9,456 nucleotides of DNA, taken from positions 1 to 9,456 of the forward strand of contig JAFZOV010000051.1 in the NCBI GenBank assembly GCA_017550445.1. The letters are read 5' to 3'. The notes under the pieces were generated by a model that made no database searches, had not been told where the DNA came from, and saw nothing but the letters and a program-made list of their open reading frames with translations. This document shows, piece after piece, positions 1-5,275 of this stretch (positions are counted from its first letter, which is position 1; each line of letters begins with the position of its first letter). Origin of the DNA: Fibrobacter sp. GTDB taxonomy: Bacteria > Fibrobacterota > Fibrobacteria > Fibrobacterales > Fibrobacteraceae. The position numbers and the translations under genes were made by a program.

Positions 1-921
1 GTAGTACTGCGTCACTATGTCGATAGCGAGACGGTGCTTAGCATCGTTGGGGTTCATCTTGCCTGCAGCGATGTCCGCCATCATCTGCTTGATTTCTTCA
101 AGCGGAATGTTGGTGAGAAGTTCAAACCAGTTTTCGACGATGCTATCGGCGAGGCTGTAAATCTTATGGTACATCACATCGGCAGGTTCGTTGAGGCCCA
201 CGTAGTTGCCAATGGACTTGGACATTTTGACCTTGCCGTCGGTACCGAGGAGAATCGGCATAAAGAGACCGATCTGCGGTTCCATGCCTTCAAAGAGCTG
301 CAAGTCGCGACCGCGAAGCACATTGAACTTCTGGTCGGTGCCACCGAGTTCCACGTCGCTGTTGATTGCCACAGAATCGTAGCCCTGCATCATGGGATAC
401 ATGAATTCGTGCAGGCTAATCGGGGTATTCGCGGCATAGCGGTTGTGGAAGTCTTCGCGCTCAAGCATCTGGGCCACGGTAAACTGACCCATGAGCTCGG
501 TCACCTTGCTGAACGGGAGCTTAGAGAACCATTCGCCGTTGTAGTGGATTTCCACCTGGTCGCGACGCACCACCTTGAAGAACTGTTCCTGATATTCCTT
601 GGCGTTCTCGAGCACTTGTTCATGACTAAGACGCGGACGGGCCTTGTTACGGCCACTTGGGTCACCAATCTGAGCCGTGTAGTCGCCCACAATGAGCACA
701 ACCGTATGTCCCAAATCCTGGAACTGGCGGAGCTTACGCATCACCACAGTATGTCCAAAATGAACATCCGGAGCAGTCGGGTCCACACCCATCTTTACAC
801 GAAGGGGGACACCGGTATCATAAGACTTCTGAAGCTTCTTTTCAAGTTCATCTTGCGGTACAACGTCAATAACACCGCGCATCAAAATATCAAGCTGTTC
901 TTTAACAGGACGGAATTGCAT
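1..921 (-). CDS. tyrS: Tyrosine-tRNA ligase (tyrosyl-tRNA synthetase), 3' part missing
   Basis: This enzyme charges tRNA-Tyr with tyrosine using ATP, in the cytoplasm. I read 307 codons from an ATG at 919-921; the frame is open to the window edge, so the C-terminus is off-window. The family is usually about 400 residues, so roughly the last quarter, including the expected S4-like tRNA-binding domain, is missing. The class I Rossmann fold is clear: the HIGH signature appears as HFGH at residues 54-57 after DPTAPDV, followed by RKLRQFQDLGH. GDPSGR lies at 86-91, the tyrosine-pocket segment GGTDQKFN at 193-200, and KMSKS at 232-236. The wording matches the TyrZ-type (second bacterial) TyrS rather than the E. 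coli type. An AGGA lies 8 bases before the ATG and supports this start. It is divergent from the barrel-protein gene at 1054. The identity is as sure as sequence alone allows. Confidence 0.96.
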   Translation of the reverse strand, partial: MQFRPVKEQLDILMRGVIDVVPQDELEKKLQKSYDTGVPLRVKMGVDPTAPDVHFGHTVVMRKLRQFQDLGHTVVLIVGDYTAQIGDPSGRNKARPRLSHEQVLENAKEYQEQFFKVVRRDQVEIHYNGEWFSKLPFSKVTELMGQFTVAQMLEREDFHNRYAANTPISLHEFMYPMMQGYDSVAINSDVELGGTDQKFNVLRGRDLQLFEGMEPQIGLFMPILLGTDGKVKMSKSIGNYVGLNEPADVMYHKIYSLADSIVENWFELLTNIPLEEIKQMMADIAAGKMNPNDAKHRLAIDIVTQYY

Positions 922-950
922 TTTATTTCCTTTTTTGTTTTCCAAAAATA

Positions 951-956
951 AATATA
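951..956 (-). promoter_or_regulatory. Candidate -10 box of tyrS
   Basis: TATATT, continuing TTAT, read on the minus strand, would place the transcription start near 944, leaving a leader of about 23 bases containing the AGGA ribosome site. No good -35 is visible; TTTGGT at 976-971 is only 14 bases away. It is supported mainly because the same hexamer recurs at other promoters in the window. Confidence 0.4.
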
Positions 957-987
957 GAAAGAGATTGGTAACCAAAAGCCAAGGTAG

Positions 988-1015
988 TTGACATTATGAC
1001 CCAAATATTTATATT
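988..1015 (+). promoter_or_regulatory. Promoter of the barrel-protein gene
   Basis: TTGACA at 988-993, a 16-base spacer and TATATT at 1010-1015. Read as a Bacteroidetes-type promoter it is TTG, 19 bases, TATATTTG, an exact fit to TTG/TAnnTTTG. The start would be near 1022, giving a leader of about 32 bases with a very strong ribosome site. A perfect 8-base inverted repeat overlaps the -10 box. Confidence 0.7.
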
Positions 1016-1018
1016 TGG
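1001..1018. repeat. Perfect inverted repeat over the -10 box (possible operator)
   Basis: CCAAATAT (1001-1008), two T bases, then ATATTTGG (1011-1018): the arms are exact reverse complements. It covers the -10 element of the promoter at 988-1015. The centre-to-centre layout suits a dimeric DNA-binding protein, but AT-rich palindromes also arise by chance and from the promoter sequence itself. Confidence 0.45.
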
Positions 1019-1053
1019 ACAAATTAAATTTCCTTATAAGGAGGAGTTTTTCA

Positions 1054-1662
1054 ATGAAAAAAGTATTCTTGGCCATTCTCGCAACAGCCGCAATGGCAAT
1101 GGCCGAATCCCACACTCACGACGGATTCTTCTTAAACTTGGCACTAGGCTTTGGCTATCAAGGCTTTACCTACGATGCCGACAAGGCTGCATTCGATATG
1201 GAAGCAAACGGTGTTTCCTCTGAGTTCGACCTTAAACTGGGTGGCACTATTGCTCCCAACACCATTTTGCACGCCACCCTTCTTGGCGTAACCAACACTG
1301 CTGAAATTGAAGCGAAAAGAAATGGCAAAAAATTAGGTTCATCTTCAGACATGAGCGAGAACATGTCCATGCTCGGAATCGGAGTTACCTACTACTTATC
1401 GGAAAACATCTTCTTTAGCGGTTCCATCGGCATGGCAGCCTTCAACCTTCAAGACAACACCGATGAAGACAAAGACATAATGGGCCAGACGAAAAATGGA
1501 ATTGGCGTCCAAATTGCAGCCGGTAAGGAATGGTGGGTCAGCGACAACTGGGGCCTGGGTGCTTCCGTAGCATTTACTTATGGAGCAGCCGAAGACAAGG
1601 ACGATTTGGGCGACGCTTCTGCCTATGCCGTTAACGTCATGTTCTCGGCAACATTCAACTAA
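1054..1662 (+). CDS. Small secreted outer-membrane beta-barrel-like protein
   Basis: A protein of 202 residues, probably exported to the outer membrane. Residues 1-17 form a classical signal peptide (MKK, hydrophobic stretch, AMAMA) with likely cleavage before ESHTHDG. The mature part alternates hydrophobic and polar residues in strands such as GFFLNLALGFGYQ (24-36), TILHATLLGV (70-79), MLGIGVTYYL (106-115), IFFSGSIGMAAF (119-130), GIGVQIAAG (149-157) and YAVNVMFSATFN (191-202). This is the pattern of an 8- to 10-strand barrel, with charged loops in between (for example DNTDEDKD). The start at 1054 is chosen over the upstream in-frame ATG at 1015 because AAGGAGGAG at 1038-1046 sits 7 bases before it, the signal peptide begins there, and 1015 lies inside the promoter. 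It has its own promoter and converges with the regulator gene. I do not recognise a named family, and no ligand can be inferred. Confidence 0.85.
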   Translation: MKKVFLAILATAAMAMAESHTHDGFFLNLALGFGYQGFTYDADKAAFDMEANGVSSEFDLKLGGTIAPNTILHATLLGVTNTAEIEAKRNGKKLGSSSDMSENMSMLGIGVTYYLSENIFFSGSIGMAAFNLQDNTDEDKDIMGQTKNGIGVQIAAGKEWWVSDNWGLGASVAFTYGAAEDKDDLGDASAYAVNVMFSATFN

Positions 1663-1680
1663 AAAACGGGGCGATAGCCC
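1661..1680 (-). terminator. Terminator of the NifA-like regulator gene
   Basis: The stem GGGC / GCCC at 1669-1680 has a 4-base loop and is followed on the minus strand by CG and six T bases (1666-1661), directly after the regulator's stop codon. The plus-strand side has only a weak U tract (CTATTTT, about 5 bases further on), so it may also slow transcription from the barrel gene, but less well. Confidence 0.65.
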
Positions 1681-1685
1681 TACAG

Positions 1686-3215
1686 CTATTTTCCGAAACC
1701 AGCGAGGTCAATGCCGAGCTGGTTTATTTTGTATGTAAGAATGCGCGGCGTGGTAGAAAGACTGCGAGCAGCGGCGGCAATCTTGCCTTTGCTGCTCTTG
1801 AGGGCATCGCTGATGATGTCTTTTTCGTAGGCTTCTACCATACGCTTCAAGTTTCCGTTCACGGGCGTGCCACTCGTTTCGGCGGTCTGGAGCGTGGTCG
1901 GGAAATGGTGCGGGTAGATGACATCTTCATCGGTCACAAGCACAGCACGTTCAATGCCGTTTTCGAGTTCACGCACATTTCCGGGCCACGGATAGCTCAT
2001 GAGCATGTTGATTGTCGTACGTGCGAGGCGGCGGACATTTTTGCCCACGATACGGCAATAATGTTCGACAAAATGGTCCGCCAACAGAACAATGTCTGTT
2101 TTACGATTGCGAAGGGCCGGCACATAAATCGGGAAAATATGTAGCTGGTAGTAAAGGTCTTCGCGGAAGGTACCTTCTTCCACCATCTGCTGCAAACTCT
2201 TGGTGGTGGCCGCAATGACGCGGACATTCACCTTTTTAGAAATGCGGGCGCCAATACGTTCGACCTCACCCTGTTGCAACAAACGGAGAAGTTTTACCTG
2301 CAAGTTCGGCGAAAGTTCACCCACCTCATCGAGAAAAAGCGTGCCGCCATCGGCCTGTTCTACGCGGCCAGGCGTCTCAGCTAGAACACCTACCAAGGCG
2401 CCGCGCTCGCTACCGAACAGTTCCCGGTCCAAAACAGATTCCGGCATCGATGCACAATGGACACGGACGAACGGGCCCATGTTGCGGTCGGAACGATAGT
2501 GGATTGCTTCGGCCACGAGCCCCTTGCCCGTACCGACTTCACCCACGATGAGCGCCGGCAGGGGGCTGCGGGAAACCTGGTCAATCTGCGCATACACGCG
2601 CTGCATTTCGCTGGAACGACCGATGATATTGTCTGGATGAAAACGGTCCTTCAATTCCAACGTCAAGCGTTCGTTTTCGGCCTTCAAAAGTTCGTTTTCT
2701 TCGCGGGCCTCGCGGCGAAGCTTCACTGCGGCGGCAAGCATCTGCGCAATAATTTCAAGCAGGCGCAATTTTTCGGGGAGTTCTTCTTCGACCGGGTTCT
2801 GCACGTCAGCACTGAAGGCGCCAATGACCTGATGTTCCATAATCACTGGCACACAGAGGAACGCCTTGTCTTCGGTCTTGCCGCGCCCCGTTCTATCCAA
2901 GAAGTCCGGATCCTTGGCCACAGAAGGAATGATAATCGGCTTACCCGTCTCGACCACTCGACCAGTAATACCTTCACCCACCTTGTAACGGCCTTTGCGC
3001 GCCTGGCGACTGCTCAAGCCTTCCGCAATTTCAATGGAAATTTCACCTGTGTGACGGTTGTACAATGTGAGCGTCGCATGCTCAACGCCCATCGTGGACT
3101 CCACCACCTCTAAAATCGGATGCGCGACGCTTTCGAAATCAAGCGTCTGGTTCAGAATGGAGCTGATCTTGTAAAGCAGCTCCAGCTCCTGGATTTTAGA
3201 TTGGGTTGTGGGCAT
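1686..3215 (-). CDS. GAF-AAA+-Fis transcriptional regulator (NifA/NtrC type) with a non-canonical sigma-54 contact loop
   Basis: A cytoplasmic DNA-binding regulator of 509 residues built like NifA. It has an N-terminal GAF sensor domain (about 17-165), a coiled linker rich in Glu/Leu (165-192), an AAA+ domain (about 198-435) and a Fis-type helix-turn-helix (about 458-502, with TPRILTYKINQLGI). Family members bind upstream sites and use ATP to remodel sigma-54 polymerase. Walker B (TLFLDEV, 292-298) and the sensor II segment PGNVRELEN are intact. Several key places differ from consensus: Walker A is GEVGTGKG (225-232), the GAFTGA loop is GALVGV (272-277), sensor I is AATT, and the second arginine-finger position of FREDLYYR is Gln357. 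The GAF ligand cannot be guessed. The ATG at 3213-3215 starts the conserved GAF lead-in but has no SD sequence. It lies downstream of yqeY and its terminator. The domain architecture is certain; whether it works with sigma-54 is open. Confidence 0.92.
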   Translation of the reverse strand: MPTTQSKIQELELLYKISSILNQTLDFESVAHPILEVVESTMGVEHATLTLYNRHTGEISIEIAEGLSSRQARKGRYKVGEGITGRVVETGKPIIIPSVAKDPDFLDRTGRGKTEDKAFLCVPVIMEHQVIGAFSADVQNPVEEELPEKLRLLEIIAQMLAAAVKLRREAREENELLKAENERLTLELKDRFHPDNIIGRSSEMQRVYAQIDQVSRSPLPALIVGEVGTGKGLVAEAIHYRSDRNMGPFVRVHCASMPESVLDRELFGSERGALVGVLAETPGRVEQADGGTLFLDEVGELSPNLQVKLLRLLQQGEVERIGARISKKVNVRVIAATTKSLQQMVEEGTFREDLYYQLHIFPIYVPALRNRKTDIVLLADHFVEHYCRIVGKNVRRLARTTINMLMSYPWPGNVRELENGIERAVLVTDEDVIYPHHFPTTLQTAETSGTPVNGNLKRMVEAYEKDIISDALKSSKGKIAAAARSLSTTPRILTYKINQLGIDLAGFGK

Positions 3216-3223
3216 ACGCGCCC

Positions 3224-3229
3224 AATATA
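3224..3229 (-). promoter_or_regulatory. Candidate -10 box of the regulator gene
   Basis: TATATT on the minus strand ends 8 bases before the ATG at 3215, so a start 6-8 bases downstream would fall at or next to the start codon. It overlaps the end of the yqeY terminator T tract. The best -35 match is poor (TTGGTG, 15 bases upstream, inside the terminator hairpin). Confidence 0.35.
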
Positions 3230-3258
3230 AAAAAAGAAACCCCGCACCAAGTGCGGGG
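3229..3258 (-). terminator. Rho-independent terminator of the rpsU-yqeY unit
   Basis: A perfect 8-base stem CCCCGCAC / GTGCGGGG (3240-3258) with a 3-base loop is followed on the minus strand by TTT, C and seven T bases. It lies 27 bases after the yqeY stop codon and about 14 bases before the regulator's start codon, so it should separate the two transcripts. Confidence 0.9.
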
Positions 3259-3285
3259 AGAAAACACAGGACCGAGTCCTTCGTG

Positions 3286-3756
3286 TCACTTCAACGCTTC
3301 TTGCACGAGAGCGCTGGCGCGCTTGGCATCGAAACGGCCCTTGACCTTCGGGGAAAGTTCCTTCATGATCTTGCCCATGTCCTTGGGAGAAGCGGCGCCC
3401 GTTGCAGCCTTGATTTCGGCGATGAGGGCCTTGACTTCGTCTTCGGTCATTTCGGCAGGCATGTACTTACGGTACAGGGCGATAATCGCTTCTTCGGCCG
3501 GAATCTTGTCCATGAAACCACCCTTCGTAAGAATGTCGATGGCTTCCTGCTTCTGCTTGACGCTACGGGCAAGCACGTCGACGCACATTTCGTCGGTGAT
3601 CGTTTCTTCGATCTGAGCCGGAGTGGCGCCGTTCTTCATGGCTTCGTTCTTGATGTCGGAATGGAGGGTACGGAGCGTTCCGAGAGTTTCGGAATCGTGC
3701 GCCTTCATAGCGGTCTTGATATCATCCTTGATTTTGGTAAGGAGAGCACTACTCAT
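3286..3756 (-). CDS. yqeY: GatB/YqeY domain protein
   Basis: A cytoplasmic protein of 156 residues, full length for the stand-alone YqeY family (about 147-155). The fold is an all-helical bundle related to the C-terminal tRNA-interacting domain of the GatB amidotransferase subunit. The free-standing protein's role is not firmly established, and a tRNA-linked function is inferred from the fold. Recognisable landmarks are LRTLHSDIKNEAM (28-40), the repeated EE/IE helices, LYRKYMPAEMTEDEV (94-108) and the C-terminal DMGKIMKELSPKVKGRFDA (126-144), which corresponds to the family's KVKGRADG signature. GAGAGGAAAAAAT ahead of the ATG at 3754-3756 gives a clear ribosome site. It follows rpsU by 117 bases on the same strand, an arrangement also known from Firmicutes and others, which supports the identification and a shared transcript ending at 3229-3258. 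Confidence 0.93.
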   Translation of the reverse strand: MSSALLTKIKDDIKTAMKAHDSETLGTLRTLHSDIKNEAMKNGATPAQIEETITDEMCVDVLARSVKQKQEAIDILTKGGFMDKIPAEEAIIALYRKYMPAEMTEDEVKALIAEIKAATGAASPKDMGKIMKELSPKVKGRFDAKRASALVQEALK

Positions 3757-3853
3757 ATTTTTTCCTCTCTGTTATAAAACACGCAACGAGCCACCGGTCA
3801 TGGACCGACGACTCATTACAAAAATCGATGCCTTAATGGCGACCGCTAAATCG

Positions 3854-3868
3854 ACCCGATAACCGGGT
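3854..3868 (-). other. Small hairpin between rpsU and yqeY
   Basis: ACCCG / CGGGT with a 5-base loop lies just after the rpsU stop codon, but no T tract follows on either strand (CGATTTAGC on the minus strand). A second short hairpin, CGGTC / GACCG, is at 3795-3807. They could cause partial attenuation or processing between the abundant S21 message and yqeY, or mean nothing. Confidence 0.3.
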
Positions 3869-3873
3869 GCGAA

Positions 3874-4083
3874 TTAGTAGAGGCGCTTACGGTTCTGGTC
3901 AGCGATTTCCTTCAAGCGCTTGCGACGAGCGGCAGTTTCAATGCGCTTCTTTTCTTCAGAAGGCTTTTCGAAACGCTGACGCTTCTTGACATCGGAAATG
4001 ATGCCGTTCTTTTCGCAGGACTTGGTGAAACGCTTGAGAGCGCGTTCAAAAGGTTCGTTGGACTTAACAATTACGCCGATCAC
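3874..4083 (-). CDS. rpsU: 30S ribosomal protein S21
   Basis: A small basic protein of 69 residues in the small ribosomal subunit, near the 3' end of 16S rRNA, where it helps mRNA binding at initiation. The family pattern is clear: VKSNEPFERALKRFTKSCEKNGI (7-29), then a long Arg/Lys-rich C-terminal helix (KKRQRFEKPSEEKKRIETAARRKRLK) ending RKRLY. The length is typical. The start codon is GTG (4081-4083): AAAGGA lies 5 bases upstream and no in-frame ATG is nearby. A good promoter lies at 4127-4155, giving a leader of about 37 bases. It is the first gene of a unit with yqeY and divergent from the SPOR lipoprotein gene. Confidence 0.96.
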   Translation of the reverse strand: MIGVIVKSNEPFERALKRFTKSCEKNGIISDVKKRQRFEKPSEEKKRIETAARRKRLKEIADQNRKRLY

Positions 4084-4126
4084 GATTATCCTTTGGTTAA
4101 ATTAGAAATTCGTTTTTGGATAGCCA

Positions 4127-4155
4127 AATATATTTAATTGCCGGAATTTCGTCAA
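4127..4155 (-). promoter_or_regulatory. Promoter of rpsU
   Basis: On the minus strand: TTGACG (4155-4150), a 17-base spacer, TATATT (4132-4127), followed by TGG. It also fits TTG, 20 bases, TATATTTG, the Bacteroidetes-type consensus. The transcription start is expected near 4120. Confidence 0.75.
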
Positions 4156-4161
4156 GGGTAT

Positions 4162-4188
4162 AAAAATAGCCCCTTTTCGGCTCTTTTT
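4162..4188. terminator. Terminator-like hairpin between two divergent promoters
   Basis: AGCC (4168-4171) pairs with GGCT (4179-4182) around a 7-base loop, and after one mismatch AAAAA (4162-4166) can pair with TTTTT (4184-4188). T tracts lie on both sides, so it looks bidirectional. No gene ends here. It sits between the rpsU promoter and the SPOR-gene promoter and may act as an insulator against antisense read-through. The GC stem is only 4 pairs. Confidence 0.35.
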
Positions 4189-4210
4189 TGAATAAATTTT
4201 ACATTTTAAC

Positions 4211-4239
4211 TTGCGTAATACCAAAGACTTATGTATATT
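4211..4239 (+). promoter_or_regulatory. Promoter of the SPOR lipoprotein gene
   Basis: TTGCGT at 4211-4216, a 17-base spacer and TATATT at 4234-4239, followed by TTTTG. The start is expected near 4246, leaving a leader of about 49 bases with GGAG at 4285-4288. Confidence 0.6.
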
Positions 4240-4294
4240 TTTTGTTATAAAAGACTCCTTTTGTCTTGATTTTTCAAAAAAAGTGGAGAATTGG

Positions 4295-5122
4295 ATGAAA
4301 AAAGCAATCTTATCTCTGAGCGCCGTTGCCCTTGCAAGCTCCCTGCTTGTAGCCTGCAACGAAGAAGAAGAATTGGTTCCGAAGATGGAACAGCCTAAGC
4401 CCGCGGCACAGGCTCCGGCCGAAGAGTCTGCCCAGCAGCAGCCCGCAGATCAGCCCAAGGCTGACGAACCGGAACTCGTTCCCATCCAGTCCCTTTCTGG
4501 AAACGATGAATCTAGCGAAGCCGCAGTCGAAGATGCCGCAAAGAGTGCAGCACCCGCTCCGGCAGGCAGCGTTCAGCCGCTTGCCAAGGGTGAATTCGTC
4601 ATCCAGGTCAGCATCCAGTCCTCCAAGAGAGCTGCCGACGGCATCGTGAAAAAGCTCGCCGAAAGCGGAATCAAGGCCTATGTCGCCGAAGTGGAAAATC
4701 CGGGCGAACTGGAAGGTACTTACTACCGCATTCGCGTGGGTTATTTTGAATCCAGCGCAAACGCCCAGGATTACGGCAAGCAGGTTCTTTCTCCGCTGAA
4801 CTACGCTTGGTGGGTGGACATGAGCAAGAACGACGACGTTGGCAACCCCGGCGGCGACGAATACTACTCCAATAACTCCTATTCCAATTCTAACACTTAC
4901 AATGAACCGGCTGCCGAACCCGCTCCTGCTCCCGAGCCTGCACCGGCTCCCGAACCCGAACCAGCCCCGGCACCAGAACCGGCACCCGCTCCTGAGCCTG
5001 CTCCTGCACCGGAGCCCGAACCTGCTCCCGCACCCGCACCGGAACCCGCTCCGGCACCTGCTCCCGAACCGGAACCAGCACCCGCAGCTCCGGCCGCAGA
5101 TAACTTCGACGACTGGGAATAA
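4295..5122 (+). CDS. SPOR-domain lipoprotein with a long Pro/Ala/Glu tail
   Basis: An envelope lipoprotein of 275 residues. Residues 1-20 form a signal peptide and LVAC is the lipobox, so Cys21 should be lipidated after cleavage. Residues 22-95 are an acidic, Pro/Ala/Gln-rich linker. Residues about 99-176 (GEFVIQVSIQSS ... KLAESGIKAYVAEVE ... YYRIRVGYF) form a SPOR domain, a fold that binds denuded glycan strands of peptidoglycan, often at division sites. After it come an Asn/Ser/Tyr patch (184-203) and about 65 residues of PAPEP / PAPAPEPEP repeats (204-268), then the acidic end DNFDDWE. SPOR domains are usually C-terminal, so the tail is unusual. The start at 4295 is preferred to a TTG at 4211, which is the -35 box: GGAG is 6 bases upstream and the signal peptide begins here. 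It has its own promoter and terminator. Peptidoglycan binding is a family inference; the partner of the tail is unknown. Confidence 0.9.
   Translation: MKKAILSLSAVALASSLLVACNEEEELVPKMEQPKPAAQAPAEESAQQQPADQPKADEPELVPIQSLSGNDESSEAAVEDAAKSAAPAPAGSVQPLAKGEFVIQVSIQSSKRAADGIVKKLAESGIKAYVAEVENPGELEGTYYRIRVGYFESSANAQDYGKQVLSPLNYAWWVDMSKNDDVGNPGGDEYYSNNSYSNSNTYNEPAAEPAPAPEPAPAPEPEPAPAPEPAPAPEPAPAPEPEPAPAPAPEPAPAPAPEPEPAPAAPAADNFDDWE
4904..5098 (+). repeat. Codon-shuffled Pro-Ala-Glu repeat tract inside the SPOR lipoprotein gene
   Basis: It encodes repeating PAPEP, PAPAPEP and PEPEP units. Synonymous codons vary from unit to unit (CCT/CCC/CCG/CCA, GCT/GCA/GCC/GCG), so the DNA is only loosely repetitive, which points to selection on the protein rather than recent slippage. 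The length of the tract may vary between strains. Confidence 0.8.
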
Positions 5123-5142
5123 GCAGCGGATTGAAGAATATG

Positions 5143-5170
5143 AAAAAGGAACCCATTCGGGTTCCTTTTT
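5143..5170 (+). terminator. Bidirectional terminator between the SPOR gene and glk
   Basis: A perfect 12-base stem, AAAAAGGAACCC / GGGTTCCTTTTT, with a 4-base loop lies 20 bases after the SPOR-gene stop. T tracts follow on both strands, so it can also end transcripts coming from glk, about 105 bases after the glk stop. Confidence 0.92.
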
Positions 5171-5204
5171 GCTTTATATAAAGGAGATGTCCCCGTTCCG
5201 AGGA

Positions 5205-5264
5205 CCATATCCACTAAGCAGCAAAGCTGCAAGTGGCTATTGGCCCGCCTGCGGGGCACAATAG
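5205..5264. other. Two abutting hairpins in the SPOR-glk spacer
   Basis: Hairpin 1 (5211-5236): outer arms CCACT / AGTGG and inner arms GCAGC / GCTGC around AAA. CCATA / TATTGG can extend the stem with a bulge and a mismatch. Hairpin 2 (5237-5264): outer arms CTATTG / CAATAG and inner arms CCCG / CGGG. They abut with no gap. No T tract follows on either side, so neither is a simple terminator. The segment lies after the SPOR-gene terminator on the plus strand and in the 3' untranslated part of the glk message on the minus strand. Nothing else is seen in 5171-5275. Confidence 0.55.
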
Positions 5265-5275
5265 TATTGGGATGA

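Noticed and set aside
34..951. Long plus-strand open frame opposite tyrS
   Set aside because: It is the mirror of tyrS, whose minus-strand reading has the HIGH and KMSKS motifs. The mirror is His-rich, has no recognisable domain and no ribosome site.
965..975. Palindrome TTGGT-A-ACCAA in the tyrS upstream region
   Set aside because: The 5-base arms are short enough to arise by chance, and its position relative to the uncertain tyrS promoter gives no support.
4087..4122. Pairing of TATCC at the start of the rpsU leader with GGATA over its ribosome site
   Set aside because: Only 5 pairs across a 26-base loop, and the first arm may lie at or before the transcription start, so it is too weak to call a regulatory fold.
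4897..5259. Gly-Ala-Ser repeat protein on the minus strand (silk-like)
   Set aside because: It is the antisense of the Pro/Ala/Glu tract of the SPOR lipoprotein and crosses the terminator at 5143-5170.
5187..5264. Possible 25-codon gene (starting MSPFRGPYP) after the SPOR-gene terminator
   Set aside because: AAGGAG directly abuts the ATG with no spacing, there is no promoter after the terminator, and the segment is better explained by its hairpins.
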